From: an uncultured Bacteroidota bacterium
GTDB taxonomy: Bacteria; Bacteroidota; Bacteroidia; Flavobacteriales; Flavobacteriaceae
Reading direction: 5' to 3'
Assembly (NCBI GenBank): GCA_913047695.1
Contig: CAJWUI010000005.1
Location: 62,001 to 126,000, forward strand
Length of the DNA stretch: 64,000 nt
The position numbers and the translations under genes were made by a program. The notes under the pieces are model-generated. The model was not told the DNA's origin and ran no database searches. It saw only the letters and a list, made by a program, of their open reading frames with translations. Positions 1 through 10,554 of the stretch are shown here, piece by piece. Numbering within the stretch: position 1 is the first letter of the stretch; every line of letters starts with the position of its first letter.

Positions 1-3000
1 GGATTAGCCTCTCCTGAAGTAATTTTGGGAAACTCTAAAGGCGAAGTACTTAAACCAGAAACAATAAATTATAGAACACACAAACCTGAACGAGATGGAC
101 TTTTTTGTGAACGGATTTTTGGCCCTGTTAAGGATTATGAGTGTGCTTGTGGCAAATACAAAAGAATAAGATATAAGGGAATTGTTTGCGACAGATGTGG
201 TGTAGAAGTAACCGAGAAAAAAGTTCGTCGAGATAGAGTAGGACACATTAATTTGGTGGTACCAGTTGCTCACATATGGTATTTTCGCTCTTTACCAAAC
301 AAAATAGGCTATTTATTAGGTCTACCATCAAAGAAACTTGATATGATAATTTATTATGAGAGATACGTAGTAATTCAGCCTGGTTCAGCAAAAAATCAAG
401 AAGGTGAAGATTTAAAACAATTAGATTTCCTCACAGAAGAAGAATACCTTAATGTAATTGAACAAATACCTGCTGAAAATCAATATTTAGAGGACTCTGA
501 TCCAGACAAATTTATTGCAAAAATGGGAGCAGATTGTTTAATTGATCTATTGGCTCGTATTGACCTTGAAACTCTTTCATATGAGCTTAGGCATAAAGCG
601 AATAATGAAACCTCAAAACAAAGAAAAACAGAAGCTCTAAAACGCTTGCAGGTAGTCGAGGCTTTTCGTGATGCTAATGAAAGAGGAGAAAATTTACCAG
701 AGTGGATGATAATGAAAGTCATACCAGTTATCCCGCCGGAGCTCAGACCTCTCGTACCACTTGACGGTGGACGTTTTGCTACTTCTGATTTAAATGACCT
801 TTATAGAAGAGTTATAATTAGAAATAATCGTCTTAAAAGGTTAGTTGAAATTAAGGCACCAGAAGTAATTCTAAGAAATGAAAAAAGAATGTTACAAGAA
901 TCAGTTGATTCCCTTTTTGATAATACAAGAAAAGCTTCAGCCGTAAAAACGGATTCAAATAGACCTTTAAAATCACTTTCAGATTCTCTGAAAGGAAAGC
1001 AGGGTAGATTTAGACAAAATCTTCTAGGCAAAAGAGTAGATTATTCTGCTAGGTCAGTTATAGTCGTCGGGCCTGAACTAAAATTATTTGAATGTGGATT
1101 GCCTAAAGATATGGCAGCTGAATTGTATAAGCCATTTATAATTAGAAAAATTATTGAGAGAGGGATTGTTAAAACTGTAAAATCAGCAAAAAAAATAATT
1201 GACAGAAAGGAACCTATTGTTTGGGATATTTTGGAAAATGTGTTAAAAGGACATCCTGTATTACTGAACCGCGCTCCTACTCTACATCGCCTTGGAATTC
1301 AAGCATTCCAACCAAAGCTCATCGAAGGAAAAGCTATACAACTTCACCCTCTAGTCTGTACTGCATTTAACGCAGACTTTGATGGTGACCAAATGGCAGT
1401 TCATTTACCTCTTGGTCCAGAGGCTATATTAGAGGCACAACTCTTGATGTTAGCCTCACATAGTATTTTAAATCCTGCAAATGGATCTCCAATTACGGTT
1501 CCCTCACAAGATATGGTTTTGGGACTCTATTATATGACCAAAGCAAAAAAATCTACCGGGAAGGAAAAAGTAAAAGGAGAAGGCCTTACTTTTTATTCAG
1601 TTGAGGAAGTCCATATTGCTTATAATGAGAAAAAAGTTGAGCTTAACGCTATAATTAAAATAAGGACGAAAGTTTTAAATGATGATGGTAATCTGACTGA
1701 AAAAATAATTGATACAACTGTTGGCCGTGTTTTATTTAATGAAGTGGTTCCAGAGGCTGCTGGCTTTTTCAATGTCGTGTTAACTAAAAAAAATCTACGT
1801 GAGATTATTGGAGATATTCTAAAAGTGACAAGTGTTCCGGAGACAGCAAATTTTTTGGACAAGATAAAATCTATGGGATATGGATTTGCATTTAAAGGTG
1901 GGTTGTCTTTTAGTTTGGGAGATATAATCATTCCACCAGAAAAACTAAGTATGATCAGTGAAGCTAATGGTCTAGTAGACGGTGTTATTAGCAATTATAA
2001 CATGGGGCTAATAACAAATAATGAGAGATATAATCAGGTAATTGATGTTTGGACCTCAACAAATGCTAAACTAACTGAGCTCGCAATGAAAAGAATTAGT
2101 GAGGACCAGATGGGTTTTAATTCTGTTTACATGATGTTGGATTCTGGTGCTAGAGGTTCAAAAGAACAAATTCGTCAGCTTACTGGGATGCGTGGTCTTA
2201 TGGCTAAGCCTAAAAAGTCTAATGTAGGAGGAGGAGAAATTATCGAGAATCCTATACTTTCAAATTTCAAAGAAGGATTATCTATATTGGAGTATTTTAT
2301 ATCCACACATGGAGCCCGAAAAGGTCTTGCAGATACAGCACTAAAAACTGCGGATGCTGGATATTTGACAAGAAGACTTCACGACGTTTCTCAGGATGTT
2401 ATTGTTAACATAGAAGACTGCGGGACTCTAAGAGGTGTAGAAGTAAAACCTTTAAAGAAAAACGAAGAGATTGTAGAAACTCTTGGAGAGAGAATCCTTG
2501 GACGCGTCACATTACATGATATAGTCGATCCACTTACCAATTCCATAATTGTAGAATCTGGTAATGAAGTTAAAGAAGAGCATGTTTCGATTATAAAGAA
2601 TATTCCTATAGATTCTGTTGAAGTACGTTCTCCATTAACATGTATCGCAAAACACGGAGTTTGTGTAAAATGTTATGGTAGAAATTTAGCAACAGGGAAA
2701 ATGGTTCAGCTTGGTGAAGCAGTTGGTGTTATTGCGGCACAATCTATTGGTGAACCTGGTACTCAATTAACGCTTCGAACTTTTCATGTTGGAGGAGTTG
2801 CGGGGAACATTTCAGAGGAAAACAAACTTGTAGCAAAATTTGATGGAATTGTTGAAATTGACGACTTGAAGACAGTAAAAGGAAAAGACGCCGAAGGTAA
2901 AGATGCTGAAATAGTTATTTCAAGAACAACTGAAATAAAAATTCTAGATATTAAAACTAAAAGTGTTCTGAGTACAAACAATATACCTTATGGATCTTCA

Positions 3001-4248
3001 CTTAATCTTAAGAATGGTTCAAAGGTAAAAAAGGGTGCTATTATTTGCCAGTGGGACCCATTCAATGGTGTTATAGTTTCTGAATTTACGGGTGAGATTA
3101 TTTTTGAAAATATCGAACAAGGAATTACTTATCAAGTCGAAATTGATGAGCAAACTGGTTTCCAAGAGAAAGTAATTTCTGAATCTAGAAATAAAAAACT
3201 TATTCCAACACTTTCAATTGTTGACAAAAACTCTAAAACCCTTCGTTCATATAATTTACCCGTTGGGGCTCACCTAATTGTTAATGAGGGTGAACAAATA
3301 GAGGAAGGAAAAATACTTGTGAAAATACCTAGAAAATCTGCAAAATCAGGTGATATCACTGGGGGCTTACCTAGAGTAACTGAACTTTTTGAAGCTAGAA
3401 ATCCATCTAATCCTGCTGTTGTTTCAGAAATTGATGGTGTTGTTTCATTTGGTAAGATTAAGAGAGGTAATCGCGAGATTATAGTAGAATCAAAATTTGG
3501 TGATTTAAAGAAATATTTGGTAAAGTTATCTAATCAAATCTTGGTTCAAGAAAATGACTTTGTAAAAGCAGGAATGCCTTTATCAGACGGATCTGTAACC
3601 CCAGCAGATATTCTAAATATTAAGGGACCGTCTGCTGTTCAGCAGTATCTTGTAAATGAAATACAAGAGGTTTATAGGCTCCAAGGAGTTAAAATAAATG
3701 ACAAGCATTTTGAAGTGGTTGTTCGACAAATGATGCGTAAGGTTAGAATTTTAGATCCAGGGGATTCCGTTTTCTTAGAAAATCAATTAATATTCAGTTA
3801 TGACTTTATGAATGAAAATGACTCTCTTTATGGAATGAAGATTGTTGAAGAGATTGGCGATTCTGAAAACTTCAAGCAGGGTCAGATTATTACATCAAGA
3901 CAGTTAAGAGATGAAAATTCAGTTTTAAAAAGAGAAAAAAAGTTACTTGTTATAGCTAGGGAGGCAGCTCCTGCGACAGCTAAACCAGAACTTCAGGGAA
4001 TTACTCGCGCTTCTCTTCAAACTAAGTCATTCATATCAGCTGCTTCATTTCAGGAAACAACAAAAGTTTTAAATGAAGCCGCCGTCAATGGTAAAGTCGA
4101 CTTTTTAGAAGGTTTAAAAGAGAATGTTATAGTTGGACATAAAATTCCTGCCGGTACTGGTCTAAGAAAATATAGCAACTTGATTGTTGGATCTAAAGAA
4201 GAGTACAATAGTCTTTTAATTGACAAAGAAGAGGAAATAACATTTTAA
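1..4248 (+). CDS. rpoC: RNA polymerase subunit beta' (5' end outside window)
   Basis: Largest catalytic subunit of RNA polymerase. The frame is open from base 1 (GLASPEVI precedes the first internal TTG at 25), so the true start lies just upstream; about 15-25 residues seem to be missing compared with homologues of about 1430 residues. Visible landmarks in order: the N-terminal zinc ribbon (CACGKY then CDRCG), the active-site Mg-binding NADFDGDQ loop encoded near 1369-1392, the second zinc site ([11 protein letters not shown]) and the bridge-helix/trigger-loop region [13 protein letters not shown]. The C-terminal region ends normally at TAA 4246-4248. The DUF3467 gene follows after 3 bases, so both are probably co-transcribed from the upstream rpoB operon. 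Identification is certain. Confidence 0.98.
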   Translation, partial: GLASPEVILGNSKGEVLKPETINYRTHKPERDGLFCERIFGPVKDYECACGKYKRIRYKGIVCDRCGVEVTEKKVRRDRVGHINLVVPVAHIWYFRSLPNKIGYLLGLPSKKLDMIIYYERYVVIQPGSAKNQEGEDLKQLDFLTEEEYLNVIEQIPAENQYLEDSDPDKFIAKMGADCLIDLLARIDLETLSYELRHKANNETSKQRKTEALKRLQVVEAFRDANERGENLPEWMIMKVIPVIPPELRPLVPLDGGRFATSDLNDLYRRVIIRNNRLKRLVEIKAPEVILRNEKRMLQESVDSLFDNTRKASAVKTDSNRPLKSLSDSLKGKQGRFRQNLLGKRVDYSARSVIVVGPELKLFECGLPKDMAAELYKPFIIRKIIERGIVKTVKSAKKIIDRKEPIVWDILENVLKGHPVLLNRAPTLHRLGIQAFQPKLIEGKAIQLHPLVCTAFNADFDGDQMAVHLPLGPEAILEAQLLMLASHSILNPANGSPITVPSQDMVLGLYYMTKAKKSTGKEKVKGEGLTFYSVEEVHIAYNEKKVELNAIIKIRTKVLNDDGNLTEKIIDTTVGRVLFNEVVPEAAGFFNVVLTKKNLREIIGDILKVTSVPETANFLDKIKSMGYGFAFKGGLSFSLGDIIIPPEKLSMISEANGLVDGVISNYNMGLITNNERYNQVIDVWTSTNAKLTELAMKRISEDQMGFNSVYMMLDSGARGSKEQIRQLTGMRGLMAKPKKSNVGGGEIIENPILSNFKEGLSILEYFISTHGARKGLADTALKTADAGYLTRRLHDVSQDVIVNIEDCGTLRGVEVKPLKKNEEIVETLGERILGRVTLHDIVDPLTNSIIVESGNEVKEEHVSIIKNIPIDSVEVRSPLTCIAKHGVCVKCYGRNLATGKMVQLGEAVGVIAAQSIGEPGTQLTLRTFHVGGVAGNISEENKLVAKFDGIVEIDDLKTVKGKDAEGKDAEIVISRTTEIKILDIKTKSVLSTNNIPYGSSLNLKNGSKVKKGAIICQWDPFNGVIVSEFTGEIIFENIEQGITYQVEIDEQTGFQEKVISESRNKKLIPTLSIVDKNSKTLRSYNLPVGAHLIVNEGEQIEEGKILVKIPRKSAKSGDITGGLPRVTELFEARNPSNPAVVSEIDGVVSFGKIKRGNREIIVESKFGDLKKYLVKLSNQILVQENDFVKAGMPLSDGSVTPADILNIKGPSAVQQYLVNEIQEVYRLQGVKINDKHFEVVVRQMMRKVRILDPGDSVFLENQLIFSYDFMNENDSLYGMKIVEEIGDSENFKQGQIITSRQLRDENSVLKREKKLLVIAREAAPATAKPELQGITRASLQTKSFISAASFQETTKVLNEAAVNGKVDFLEGLKENVIVGHKIPAGTGLRKYSNLIVGSKEEYNSLLIDKEEEITF

Positions 4249-4251
4249 ATC

Positions 4252-4569
4252 ATGAGTGAAAAAAAACAAATAAAAAAACAAAAACAATTAAATATCGCAA
4301 TTGATGAAAACATTGCAGATGGTGTCTATTCGAACCTAGCAATAATAAATCACTCTACATCTGAATTTATAATTGATTTTGTAAATATTATGCCCGGTTC
4401 ACCAAAAGCTAAAGTAAAATCTAGGGTAATTTTAACACCTGAACACGCTAAACGATTTAAAATTGCTTTAAACGATAATATTCAAAGGTATGAGAAATCA
4501 AACGGAGTTATTGAGACAAATGAGCCACCCAAAATTCCATTAAATTTTGGATTAGCTGGGAAAGCTTGA
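4252..4569 (+). CDS. DUF3467 family protein, downstream partner of rpoC
   Basis: A 105-residue soluble protein of the DUF3467 family, which in Bacteroidota commonly sits directly after rpoC. It has a lysine-rich N-terminus (MSEKKQIKKQKQ) and a conserved core containing YSNLAIINHSTSEFIIDF and a later LTPEHAKRF motif. No signal peptide or membrane segment is present. The ATG lies 3 bases after the rpoC stop, so translation is probably coupled or at least on the same mRNA. No biochemical role is established for the family; the position suggests something connected to transcription, but that is inference. The next gene, prfC, is convergent. Confidence 0.9.
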   Translation: MSEKKQIKKQKQLNIAIDENIADGVYSNLAIINHSTSEFIIDFVNIMPGSPKAKVKSRVILTPEHAKRFKIALNDNIQRYEKSNGVIETNEPPKIPLNFGLAGKA

Positions 4570-4601
4570 TTGGACTTAATTCAATTAAAAGGTCTGTATG
4601 T

Positions 4602-6185
4602 TCAAAATTCTGAAGTAAAATGAAACTGGAGATCTTTAAAATTTGTTTTTGCCATTTTTAGACTAAACTCTGAATCAGCCAGGAAAACAAGTTTCCCTTC
4701 CTTATCATGAGCTAAATATTTCTGCTTTATACGTTTAAAATTCTTGAATGTAGAGCTTTCTTCATTAGGTTCCACCCAACAAGCTTTATATATATTAATA
4801 TTCTCATAATCACATTCAGCTCCATATTCGTGAAGAAGACGATATTGAATAACTTCGAATTGCAGTGCACCAACAGTCCCAATTACTTTTCTACCATTTA
4901 GGTTTAAAATAAATAATTGTGCTATTCCTTCATCCATTAGCTGGGAAATTCCTTTTGCAAGTTGTTTTGCTTTCATTGGATTTGTATTATTGATGTATTT
5001 AAAATGTTCAGGAGAAAAACTGGGAATGCCTTTAAAATTTAAATTTTCTCCAGTTGTCAAAGTATCACCAATTTTAAAATTACCAGAATCATGAAGTCCT
5101 ACGATATCTCCAGGATAGGAAATATCAATAATTTCTTTTTTTTCAGCGAAAAAAGTATTTGGTGACGAAAATTTTAAATTTTTATTGTTTCGAACATGAA
5201 AATAGGGTGTATTTCGATTAAATGTACCCGATACAATTTTCACAAAAGCTAAACGATTACGATGATTAGGATCCATGTTAGCATGAATTTTAAAAATAAA
5301 ACCAGTAAATTTTTTTTCTTTAGGATCCACGACACGGTTTTCGCTATGTTTTGGCAAAGGAAATGGTGCTATTTCCACAAAACATTTGAGAAGATCTTCG
5401 ACACCATAATTATTCAGTGCTGAGCCAAAAAAAACTGGCTGAAGATCCCCTTTCAAATATGAGTTTTTATCAAATGAGGGATAAACTGCTTCAATAAGCT
5501 CCAATTCTTCTTCGAGAATTTCAATATCTTTTTTTCCAATAATAGACCCAAGCTCTTGGTCACGTAAAGAATTAAAAGTGATTTTATTTCCAATAATTTG
5601 CTTTTGATGATTTCGGTAAATATTTATTTTTTTTTTAAAAATATTGTAAATCCCTTTAAAATTTTGACCAATACCTATTGGGAATGAAAGTGGAGTTACA
5701 GAAAAAGCAAGTTTTTTTTCAATTTCATCTAAGAGATCAAATGCATCTTTTCCTTCACGATCAAGTTTATTAATAAAAACTATAATTGGTATTTGGCGCA
5801 TTTTACAAACTTCGACCAACTTTTCAGTTTGTTCCTCAACACCTTTAGCAACATCAATAACAACTATAACACTGTCAACTGCGGTAAGAGTTCTATAAGT
5901 ATCCTCAGCGAAATCCTTATGCCCTGGTGTATCAAGAATATTAATTTTCTTGTCTTTGTAATTGAAAGCTAAAACAGATGTAGAAACAGAAATTCCTCTT
6001 TGCCTTTCAATTTCCATAAAATCACTGGCAGCTGTTTTTTTAATTTTGTTTGATTTAACCGCCCCTGCAACATTGATTGCTCCTCCAAAAAGCAATAATT
6101 TTTCTGTTAGAGTAGTTTTTCCCGCATCAGGATGAGAGATTATACCAAAAGTCCTTCTTTTTTTTATTTCTTCTTCCAGTGCCAT
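4602..6185 (-). CDS. prfC: Peptide chain release factor 3
   Basis: Translational GTPase that recycles RF1 and RF2 after termination. The 527-residue length matches the family (about 529). Visible motifs: P-loop SHPDAGKTTLTEK near the N-terminus, the switch region ERQRGISVS, DTPGHKDF (G3), FINKLDRE (G4), then the RF3-type C-terminal half. The open frame extends 23 codons further upstream, but the ATG at 6185 gives MALEEEIKKRRTFGIISH, which is the normal family N-terminus; the longer version would run into the idi promoter region. The gene is divergent from idi with about 92 bases between starts, and convergent with DUF3467. Confidence 0.97.
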   Translation of the reverse strand: MALEEEIKKRRTFGIISHPDAGKTTLTEKLLLFGGAINVAGAVKSNKIKKTAASDFMEIERQRGISVSTSVLAFNYKDKKINILDTPGHKDFAEDTYRTLTAVDSVIVVIDVAKGVEEQTEKLVEVCKMRQIPIIVFINKLDREGKDAFDLLDEIEKKLAFSVTPLSFPIGIGQNFKGIYNIFKKKINIYRNHQKQIIGNKITFNSLRDQELGSIIGKKDIEILEEELELIEAVYPSFDKNSYLKGDLQPVFFGSALNNYGVEDLLKCFVEIAPFPLPKHSENRVVDPKEKKFTGFIFKIHANMDPNHRNRLAFVKIVSGTFNRNTPYFHVRNNKNLKFSSPNTFFAEKKEIIDISYPGDIVGLHDSGNFKIGDTLTTGENLNFKGIPSFSPEHFKYINNTNPMKAKQLAKGISQLMDEGIAQLFILNLNGRKVIGTVGALQFEVIQYRLLHEYGAECDYENINIYKACWVEPNEESSTFKNFKRIKQKYLAHDKEGKLVFLADSEFSLKMAKTNFKDLQFHFTSEF

Positions 6186-6263
6186 TTTAAAATTTGAATA
6201 AAAGTAATCTAAAAAATTTCTTTCAAGAGCAATGGCCTGATAGGTTTTTGACAAAATTATGGG

Positions 6264-6271
6264 TATTTTTG
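6264..6271 (+). promoter_or_regulatory. Candidate -7 box of the idi promoter
   Basis: TATTTTTG matches the Bacteroidota -7 consensus TANNTTTG and ends 7 bases before the idi ATG, implying a very short leader or none. A TTG lies at 6248-6250, but the 13-base gap is shorter than the usual 17-23, so the -33 element is uncertain. Confidence 0.45.
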
Positions 6272-6277
6272 CGTAGC

Positions 6278-6802
6278 ATGAAAGAAGAAAATGTGGTATT
6301 AGTAGATAGGAATGACAATCCTATAGGCACGATGCCCAAAATGGAGGCTCACAAAAAAGCACTTTTGCATCGTGCTTTTTCAATTTTTATTCTAAATAAA
6401 AAAGGACAACTGATGCTTCAACGCCGAGCCCTTAATAAATATCATTCTCCTGGGCTTTGGACAAACACATGTTGTAGTCACCCTAGGGAGGGTGAAAGTA
6501 ATATTGAAGCGGGTAAAAGACGACTTAAAGAAGAAATGGGTTTTATAACCTCGCTAGAGCCTATGTTTAGTTTTGTATACAAAGCAACATTTGAAAATGG
6601 CTTGACCGAACACGAGTTTGATCACTTACTCCTAGGTTATTATGATAAAACACCGTTTATTAACACAATTGAAGTTTCAGAGTGGAAATGGATGTCTTTA
6701 GATAAAATAGTCCTAGAAATAAAAAAAAAACCAGAGGATTTTACAGTTTGGTTTAAGATTATTTTTGAAAAATTTTATAAATATATTAGGAAAACAAAAT
6801 GA
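6278..6802 (+). CDS. idi: Isopentenyl-diphosphate delta-isomerase, type I
   Basis: Interconverts isopentenyl and dimethylallyl diphosphate in isoprenoid synthesis; a cytosolic, metal-dependent Nudix-fold enzyme. The 174-residue protein shows the family motifs TNTCCSHPREGE (active-site Cys and metal-binding His), a Nudix-like segment GKRRLKEEMGF, EHEFDHLL (catalytic Glu and metal ligands) and EWKWMSLD. An upstream TTG would add 28 residues, but these overlap the promoter box and have no family similarity, so the ATG at 6278 is chosen. The stop overlaps the next gene's start by 4 bases (ATGA), pointing to translational coupling with queD. Confidence 0.96.
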   Translation: MKEENVVLVDRNDNPIGTMPKMEAHKKALLHRAFSIFILNKKGQLMLQRRALNKYHSPGLWTNTCCSHPREGESNIEAGKRRLKEEMGFITSLEPMFSFVYKATFENGLTEHEFDHLLLGYYDKTPFINTIEVSEWKWMSLDKIVLEIKKKPEDFTVWFKIIFEKFYKYIRKTK

Positions 6803-7206
6803 GAGTAACTGTAAGTAGAAAAGCACATTTTAATGCTGCACACCGTCTTTATAGAAAAGAGTGGTCAGATAAAAAAAATAATTCTGTTTTCGGGAAGTGT
6901 TCAAATCCTCATTTTCATGGCCACAATTATGAATTAATTGTTCACGTTACAGGGACTGTTGACCCAAAAACCGGTTATGTTATAGATATGAAAATTTTGA
7001 AAGACCTTATCAAATCTCAAGTTGAGGATAAGATGGACCATAAGAATTTAAATGAGGAAGTTCCCGAATTTATTGAAATGATTCCAACCGCTGAAAATAT
7101 TGCAATAGTGATTTTCAACAATCTCAAACCACACCTTAATCCAAATCACTCTCTAGAGGTAACTTTGTACGAGACTCCAAGAAACTTTGTCAGATATTCA
7201 GGATAA
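6799..7206 (+). CDS. queD: 6-pyruvoyl/6-carboxy-tetrahydropterin synthase family protein
   Basis: Converts dihydroneopterin triphosphate to a tetrahydropterin; in bacteria usually 6-carboxytetrahydropterin for queuosine (PreQ0) synthesis. The 135-residue length is normal. Zinc ligands are visible as His at FNAAHRL and the pair in HFHGHNYEL; the catalytic Cys is in FGKCSNPH (residue about 36), with the Asp-His pair in KMDHKNLN and a substrate-binding Glu in LYETPRN. It overlaps idi by ATGA. Sequence alone does not separate queuosine from biopterin use, and no other queuosine gene is in the window, so the symbol is a family-level call. Confidence 0.88.
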   Translation: MRVTVSRKAHFNAAHRLYRKEWSDKKNNSVFGKCSNPHFHGHNYELIVHVTGTVDPKTGYVIDMKILKDLIKSQVEDKMDHKNLNEEVPEFIEMIPTAENIAIVIFNNLKPHLNPNHSLEVTLYETPRNFVRYSG

Positions 7207-7263
7207 TTTTTTTAGTTTTCCTTTAAAAAATATTTATATTCAATGATATTTTAAAAAATTATA

Positions 7264-7530
7264 ATGCCGAGTATAAAACTCCTAAAAAAAGATATAAACA
7301 ATGATATTGGAGATGTTATTGAGGAGATTTATCTTTGGGAGTTATCAAATCCTAATGGGGATCTAGCTAAAAGTGAAAAACTAGTCGAAGAAGCCATTGA
7401 AGCTTTTGACAAGCTTATAGTTATGATAAATGCCGTTAAAGGGGGCAATAAAAAGGCACAGTTTAAAGAAATCCAACAAGAGCGTAAGAAAGTAATGAAC
7501 TCTTTACTCAAAAAATCTGCAGCACTTTAA
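7264..7530 (+). CDS. Small conserved-looking helical protein, unknown function
   Basis: An 88-residue protein that I do not recognise as a named family. It is charged, lacks a signal peptide or membrane segment, and looks almost entirely helical, with a leucine/isoleucine-rich first half (DVIEEIYLWELSNPNGDLAKSE) and a lysine-rich end (KEIQQERKKVMNSLLKK). It follows queD by 57 bases in the same direction and may share its transcript. Its stop interlocks with the stop of the convergent DUF4369 gene in the four bases TTAA. It reads as a genuine gene because of its strand, spacing and clean composition; function is unknown. Confidence 0.7.
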   Translation: MPSIKLLKKDINNDIGDVIEEIYLWELSNPNGDLAKSEKLVEEAIEAFDKLIVMINAVKGGNKKAQFKEIQQERKKVMNSLLKKSAAL

Positions 7531-8261
7531 TTTCTTTCCTTTTCTCGCCTTTTTTCAAGTAAGTTCAAAAACTCAATACCATACTTTGATGACCTCACTT
7601 CATCTGTTAGTTTACTAGCTATAGAGTCTAACAATGTCAGATTTGCATCGAATACTTGAGTTAATACTAAATAGGGAGCAATGTTTTGATCTGGATTTTG
7701 CGCAGCAAAATTTATTGTGTAGAGGTATCTTCTTTTTAATAGATTAGCGATTTTTTTCTCTAGTGTATCAACTCTTTCAATTTTTTTTTCTGCCTTTGCT
7801 AAATACAAATCTCTTATTAAGTCAAGGTTTCTATTATTAAATTTCCTGCTCATCGATTTATATTTTTGAAGTAATTCTTGGTTCTTTGAACCAGATATTT
7901 TTGCACTACTTTCAAAGGTTTTAAGTAGTGTGTTAATTTCTATTGTACCTTTTTCACCAAAAAATAGAATACGGTCATTTAGACTATCACCGTCATCCTT
8001 ATTTAGGTAAAGATAAAAGACCTCAGCAGTGTTGATAGGTGTCTGAAACCTAAAGTCAGGTGTGCCATCTACATAAGTTGAATCAAGATTTATTAACATA
8101 GTATCTTTAATTCTTTGAAGATATAACTTGCCTTTTCTAAGTCCTTTTATACTGCCTTTTACAATCATTAAATCTTCAGAATTGCTTTTTTCTTTTTGAT
8201 TACAAGAAAACATAAGACTGAATAAAACAGTGATCAGTGAATATTTTTTGAGTTTAATCAT
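7527..8261 (-). CDS. DUF4369-type lipoprotein
   Basis: A 244-residue predicted lipoprotein with a signal peptide of about 20 residues ending in the lipobox LMFSC. The following region (VKGSIKGLRKGKLYLQRI, then DSTYVDG) has the pattern of DUF4369, a beta-rich domain often found at the N-terminus of Bacteroidota thiol-disulfide proteins. Here the thioredoxin domain is absent and the C-terminal half is helical and charged. It starts one base after the DUF5916 stop, so the two minus-strand genes are probably one operon. Function is unknown; an envelope location is well supported. Confidence 0.75.
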   Translation of the reverse strand: MIKLKKYSLITVLFSLMFSCNQKEKSNSEDLMIVKGSIKGLRKGKLYLQRIKDTMLINLDSTYVDGTPDFRFQTPINTAEVFYLYLNKDDGDSLNDRILFFGEKGTIEINTLLKTFESSAKISGSKNQELLQKYKSMSRKFNNRNLDLIRDLYLAKAEKKIERVDTLEKKIANLLKRRYLYTINFAAQNPDQNIAPYLVLTQVFDANLTLLDSIASKLTDEVRSSKYGIEFLNLLEKRREKERN

Positions 8262-8262
8262 T

Positions 8263-10467
8263 TCAAATATTTAACCAATATGTAAATTTCAGGTTAAAAC
8301 TACGATATCTTGGTGAAAAATTATCCGAACTAATATAATTATCGTTGTAAACCAAAAATAAATCAGAAAGAGGAGCAAAACGCCATTGCATTCTTGAATT
8401 CACACCCAAATTTTCTCCTTGGGAATTGTACTGAATGAACGTGGTCCATGTTAAGGTTTTTGTAAAAGTAAAATCTATTTTGGGACTGATCAACCAGATA
8501 TTTTTTGATGGGTAAGGAATTGGAAGGTATATGGAGTTAAAGTTTACAATAAAACTTGCATTAACTAAAGGTTGTCTTCGCCAGTTAAATTCATTTTCAA
8601 TAGTAAACTTTGTCCCATTAAAAAAAGTTCCATAACTAATTTTAGAGTCAAGATTAAAAATTTTTCGTCGATCAGATCGGTAAGCAAATTCTATGTCGCC
8701 ATAAGAGTAGTCTGAGTTAGCAGGAAGATAAGTTCCTTCGAAACTTCGAGTTGGATCGAAATCAGAAACTAAATATATATATCGGTTTGTGTATTCTAGA
8801 GATAAACTGCTCGTATTTAGAAATCTTTTTTGAATGGTCGAAATAAATACTCTATCTGTCATAACATAATCTTCTGCTGTATCATAAACAAAAAAACCTC
8901 TTTGAATGAAGCTATAACTCGTTATTTCAGGATTTTCGGGATATAATCTAAAGGTGTATTCTGGTGTGAGTTTTAAAAAGCCAGTACGCCTATAAAAACC
9001 TAAATTAGATCTGAAATCATCCCCACCATGAATTAAACCCATTCCAATTTTATGATTGAGGGTGTTTCTTTGAATATTTAATCCACTAATATAATCATCT
9101 CCATCTAAGCCCTCCGTAAAGGATTTATGCAAATATGCACGCCCTGACCATTTGCTATCAGAAGATGCTAAATTGTACTCTATTCCTGTAACACTGTTTT
9201 TTCTTTCTTCATTATTTAAAAATCCATACTCTTTTACAGCGCTTCGATCCATAAAAAAGAAACTAATATTAGATCTTTCAAATACTTTTTGTCTTAATGT
9301 AAAAACTGTATTTAAATTTGAAGCAATTTCATTTTTCAGATCTTCATCGGTAAGTATACTTAAAAAACCAACCCTTAGATTTGAATTTAATTTACCGCTT
9401 AACCTAGCTCCATAAACAATTTTATTTTCTATTGTATTTCCATTTAAATCCTCAGCAACACCTATTCGTCTGGAGAAAAAAGGGACAACATCTCTCACAG
9501 TTCCAAAATCATTAAAAAGATCGTTGTTTTGTGTGAAGAACTGACGTTTTTCAGGAAGTGCAATTGCAAAACGAGTAAGATTCACTATTTGATCATCTGC
9601 TTCAACTTGTGAAAAGTCAGGGTTAAAAGTAAGATCTAAATTTAAAGCATTTCCTATAGGAATCTTTGCATCTCCTCCTATACCTGTATTTAAATTAGAA
9701 GATAGATTTAGGAAATCTTTTTGAGCAATACCACTTATGTATGGAATTAATGAAATCGGGTTACGAGCCTTTTTAAGGGATTTTTCAAAAATCATTTTAC
9801 CCATAAATCCTAAATTTCCTATAAGTTGGTTCTGGGGAGTTTTTGCCCACACACTATATTCATTATTTTGTGTATTTACTCTATAAATATTGAAGCGCCA
9901 TGACTTACTATTATTGTTGTAAAAAAAGGAAGCAAAAGGAATTTGAATTTCTACTGAATATAAATCTTCAAATATTTTAGACTCGACAAGCCATTTTGTA
10001 TCCCATGTGTAGCTTCGATCAGTTCTATAATTTTGATTTCCGCCTGAAATAAGACCTTCATTTTTAAGTCCCAATGGATTAGTTGAGAATGAAAAAGCAT
10101 TTGTACCGTCACTAAATGTATCAAAAAGAAGGGTAATAAAGTCAGCTCCGTAAGTATTGAAGTCACGTTTTAAACTTGGTGTACTAAAATTTTTTCCTTC
10201 TGTTAGTGATTCAACAAGTATATATAAATTTTTTTCATTTTTCAGAATTTTAAATCTACTTTGTTTTTCCGCTTTTAAACTATCATTTGGCCTCCACAAC
10301 CAAAATTCTGATTGCCATTCGGCTAAATCCCACTCTTTTTCATTTCCAATCCCATCAATATTTATATTTGATTCAATACTCTTAATTACAAATGCTTTCT
10401 CATTCTGAGCTAAACAAAATAAAGCTTCAAATAAAAATATGGATAATAAGATTCTTTGAGTTTTCAA
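8263..10467 (-). CDS. DUF5916 outer-membrane protein with CBM9-like N-terminal domain
   Basis: A 734-residue secreted protein with a signal peptide (MKTQRILLSIFLFEALFCLAQ). Residues about 25-230 resemble the carbohydrate-binding module 9-like beta-sandwich (INIDGIGNEKEWDLAEW, FITLLFDTFSDGTNAFSFSTNPLG). The remainder is rich in alternating aromatic/polar strands ending in FKLTYWLNI-like residues (FNLKFTYWLNI), typical of an outer-membrane beta-barrel of the DUF5916 family. Such proteins are widespread in Flavobacteria; their substrate is not established. It is the first gene of a likely two-gene operon with the DUF4369 lipoprotein and diverges from the nuclease gene. Confidence 0.85.
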   Translation of the reverse strand: MKTQRILLSIFLFEALFCLAQNEKAFVIKSIESNINIDGIGNEKEWDLAEWQSEFWLWRPNDSLKAEKQSRFKILKNEKNLYILVESLTEGKNFSTPSLKRDFNTYGADFITLLFDTFSDGTNAFSFSTNPLGLKNEGLISGGNQNYRTDRSYTWDTKWLVESKIFEDLYSVEIQIPFASFFYNNNSKSWRFNIYRVNTQNNEYSVWAKTPQNQLIGNLGFMGKMIFEKSLKKARNPISLIPYISGIAQKDFLNLSSNLNTGIGGDAKIPIGNALNLDLTFNPDFSQVEADDQIVNLTRFAIALPEKRQFFTQNNDLFNDFGTVRDVVPFFSRRIGVAEDLNGNTIENKIVYGARLSGKLNSNLRVGFLSILTDEDLKNEIASNLNTVFTLRQKVFERSNISFFFMDRSAVKEYGFLNNEERKNSVTGIEYNLASSDSKWSGRAYLHKSFTEGLDGDDYISGLNIQRNTLNHKIGMGLIHGGDDFRSNLGFYRRTGFLKLTPEYTFRLYPENPEITSYSFIQRGFFVYDTAEDYVMTDRVFISTIQKRFLNTSSLSLEYTNRYIYLVSDFDPTRSFEGTYLPANSDYSYGDIEFAYRSDRRKIFNLDSKISYGTFFNGTKFTIENEFNWRRQPLVNASFIVNFNSIYLPIPYPSKNIWLISPKIDFTFTKTLTWTTFIQYNSQGENLGVNSRMQWRFAPLSDLFLVYNDNYISSDNFSPRYRSFNLKFTYWLNI

Positions 10468-10554
10468 AATGCAATTTTTTAAAAGATTATAAAATTAGCA
10501 ATCTTTTACATAGAAGACCTCATTGCAAAAAAGAGATTTAAATTATATTTAACC

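Noticed and set aside
1620-1994. 124-residue minus-strand open frame inside rpoC
   Set aside because: Antisense to rpoC, and the translation has no recognisable family.
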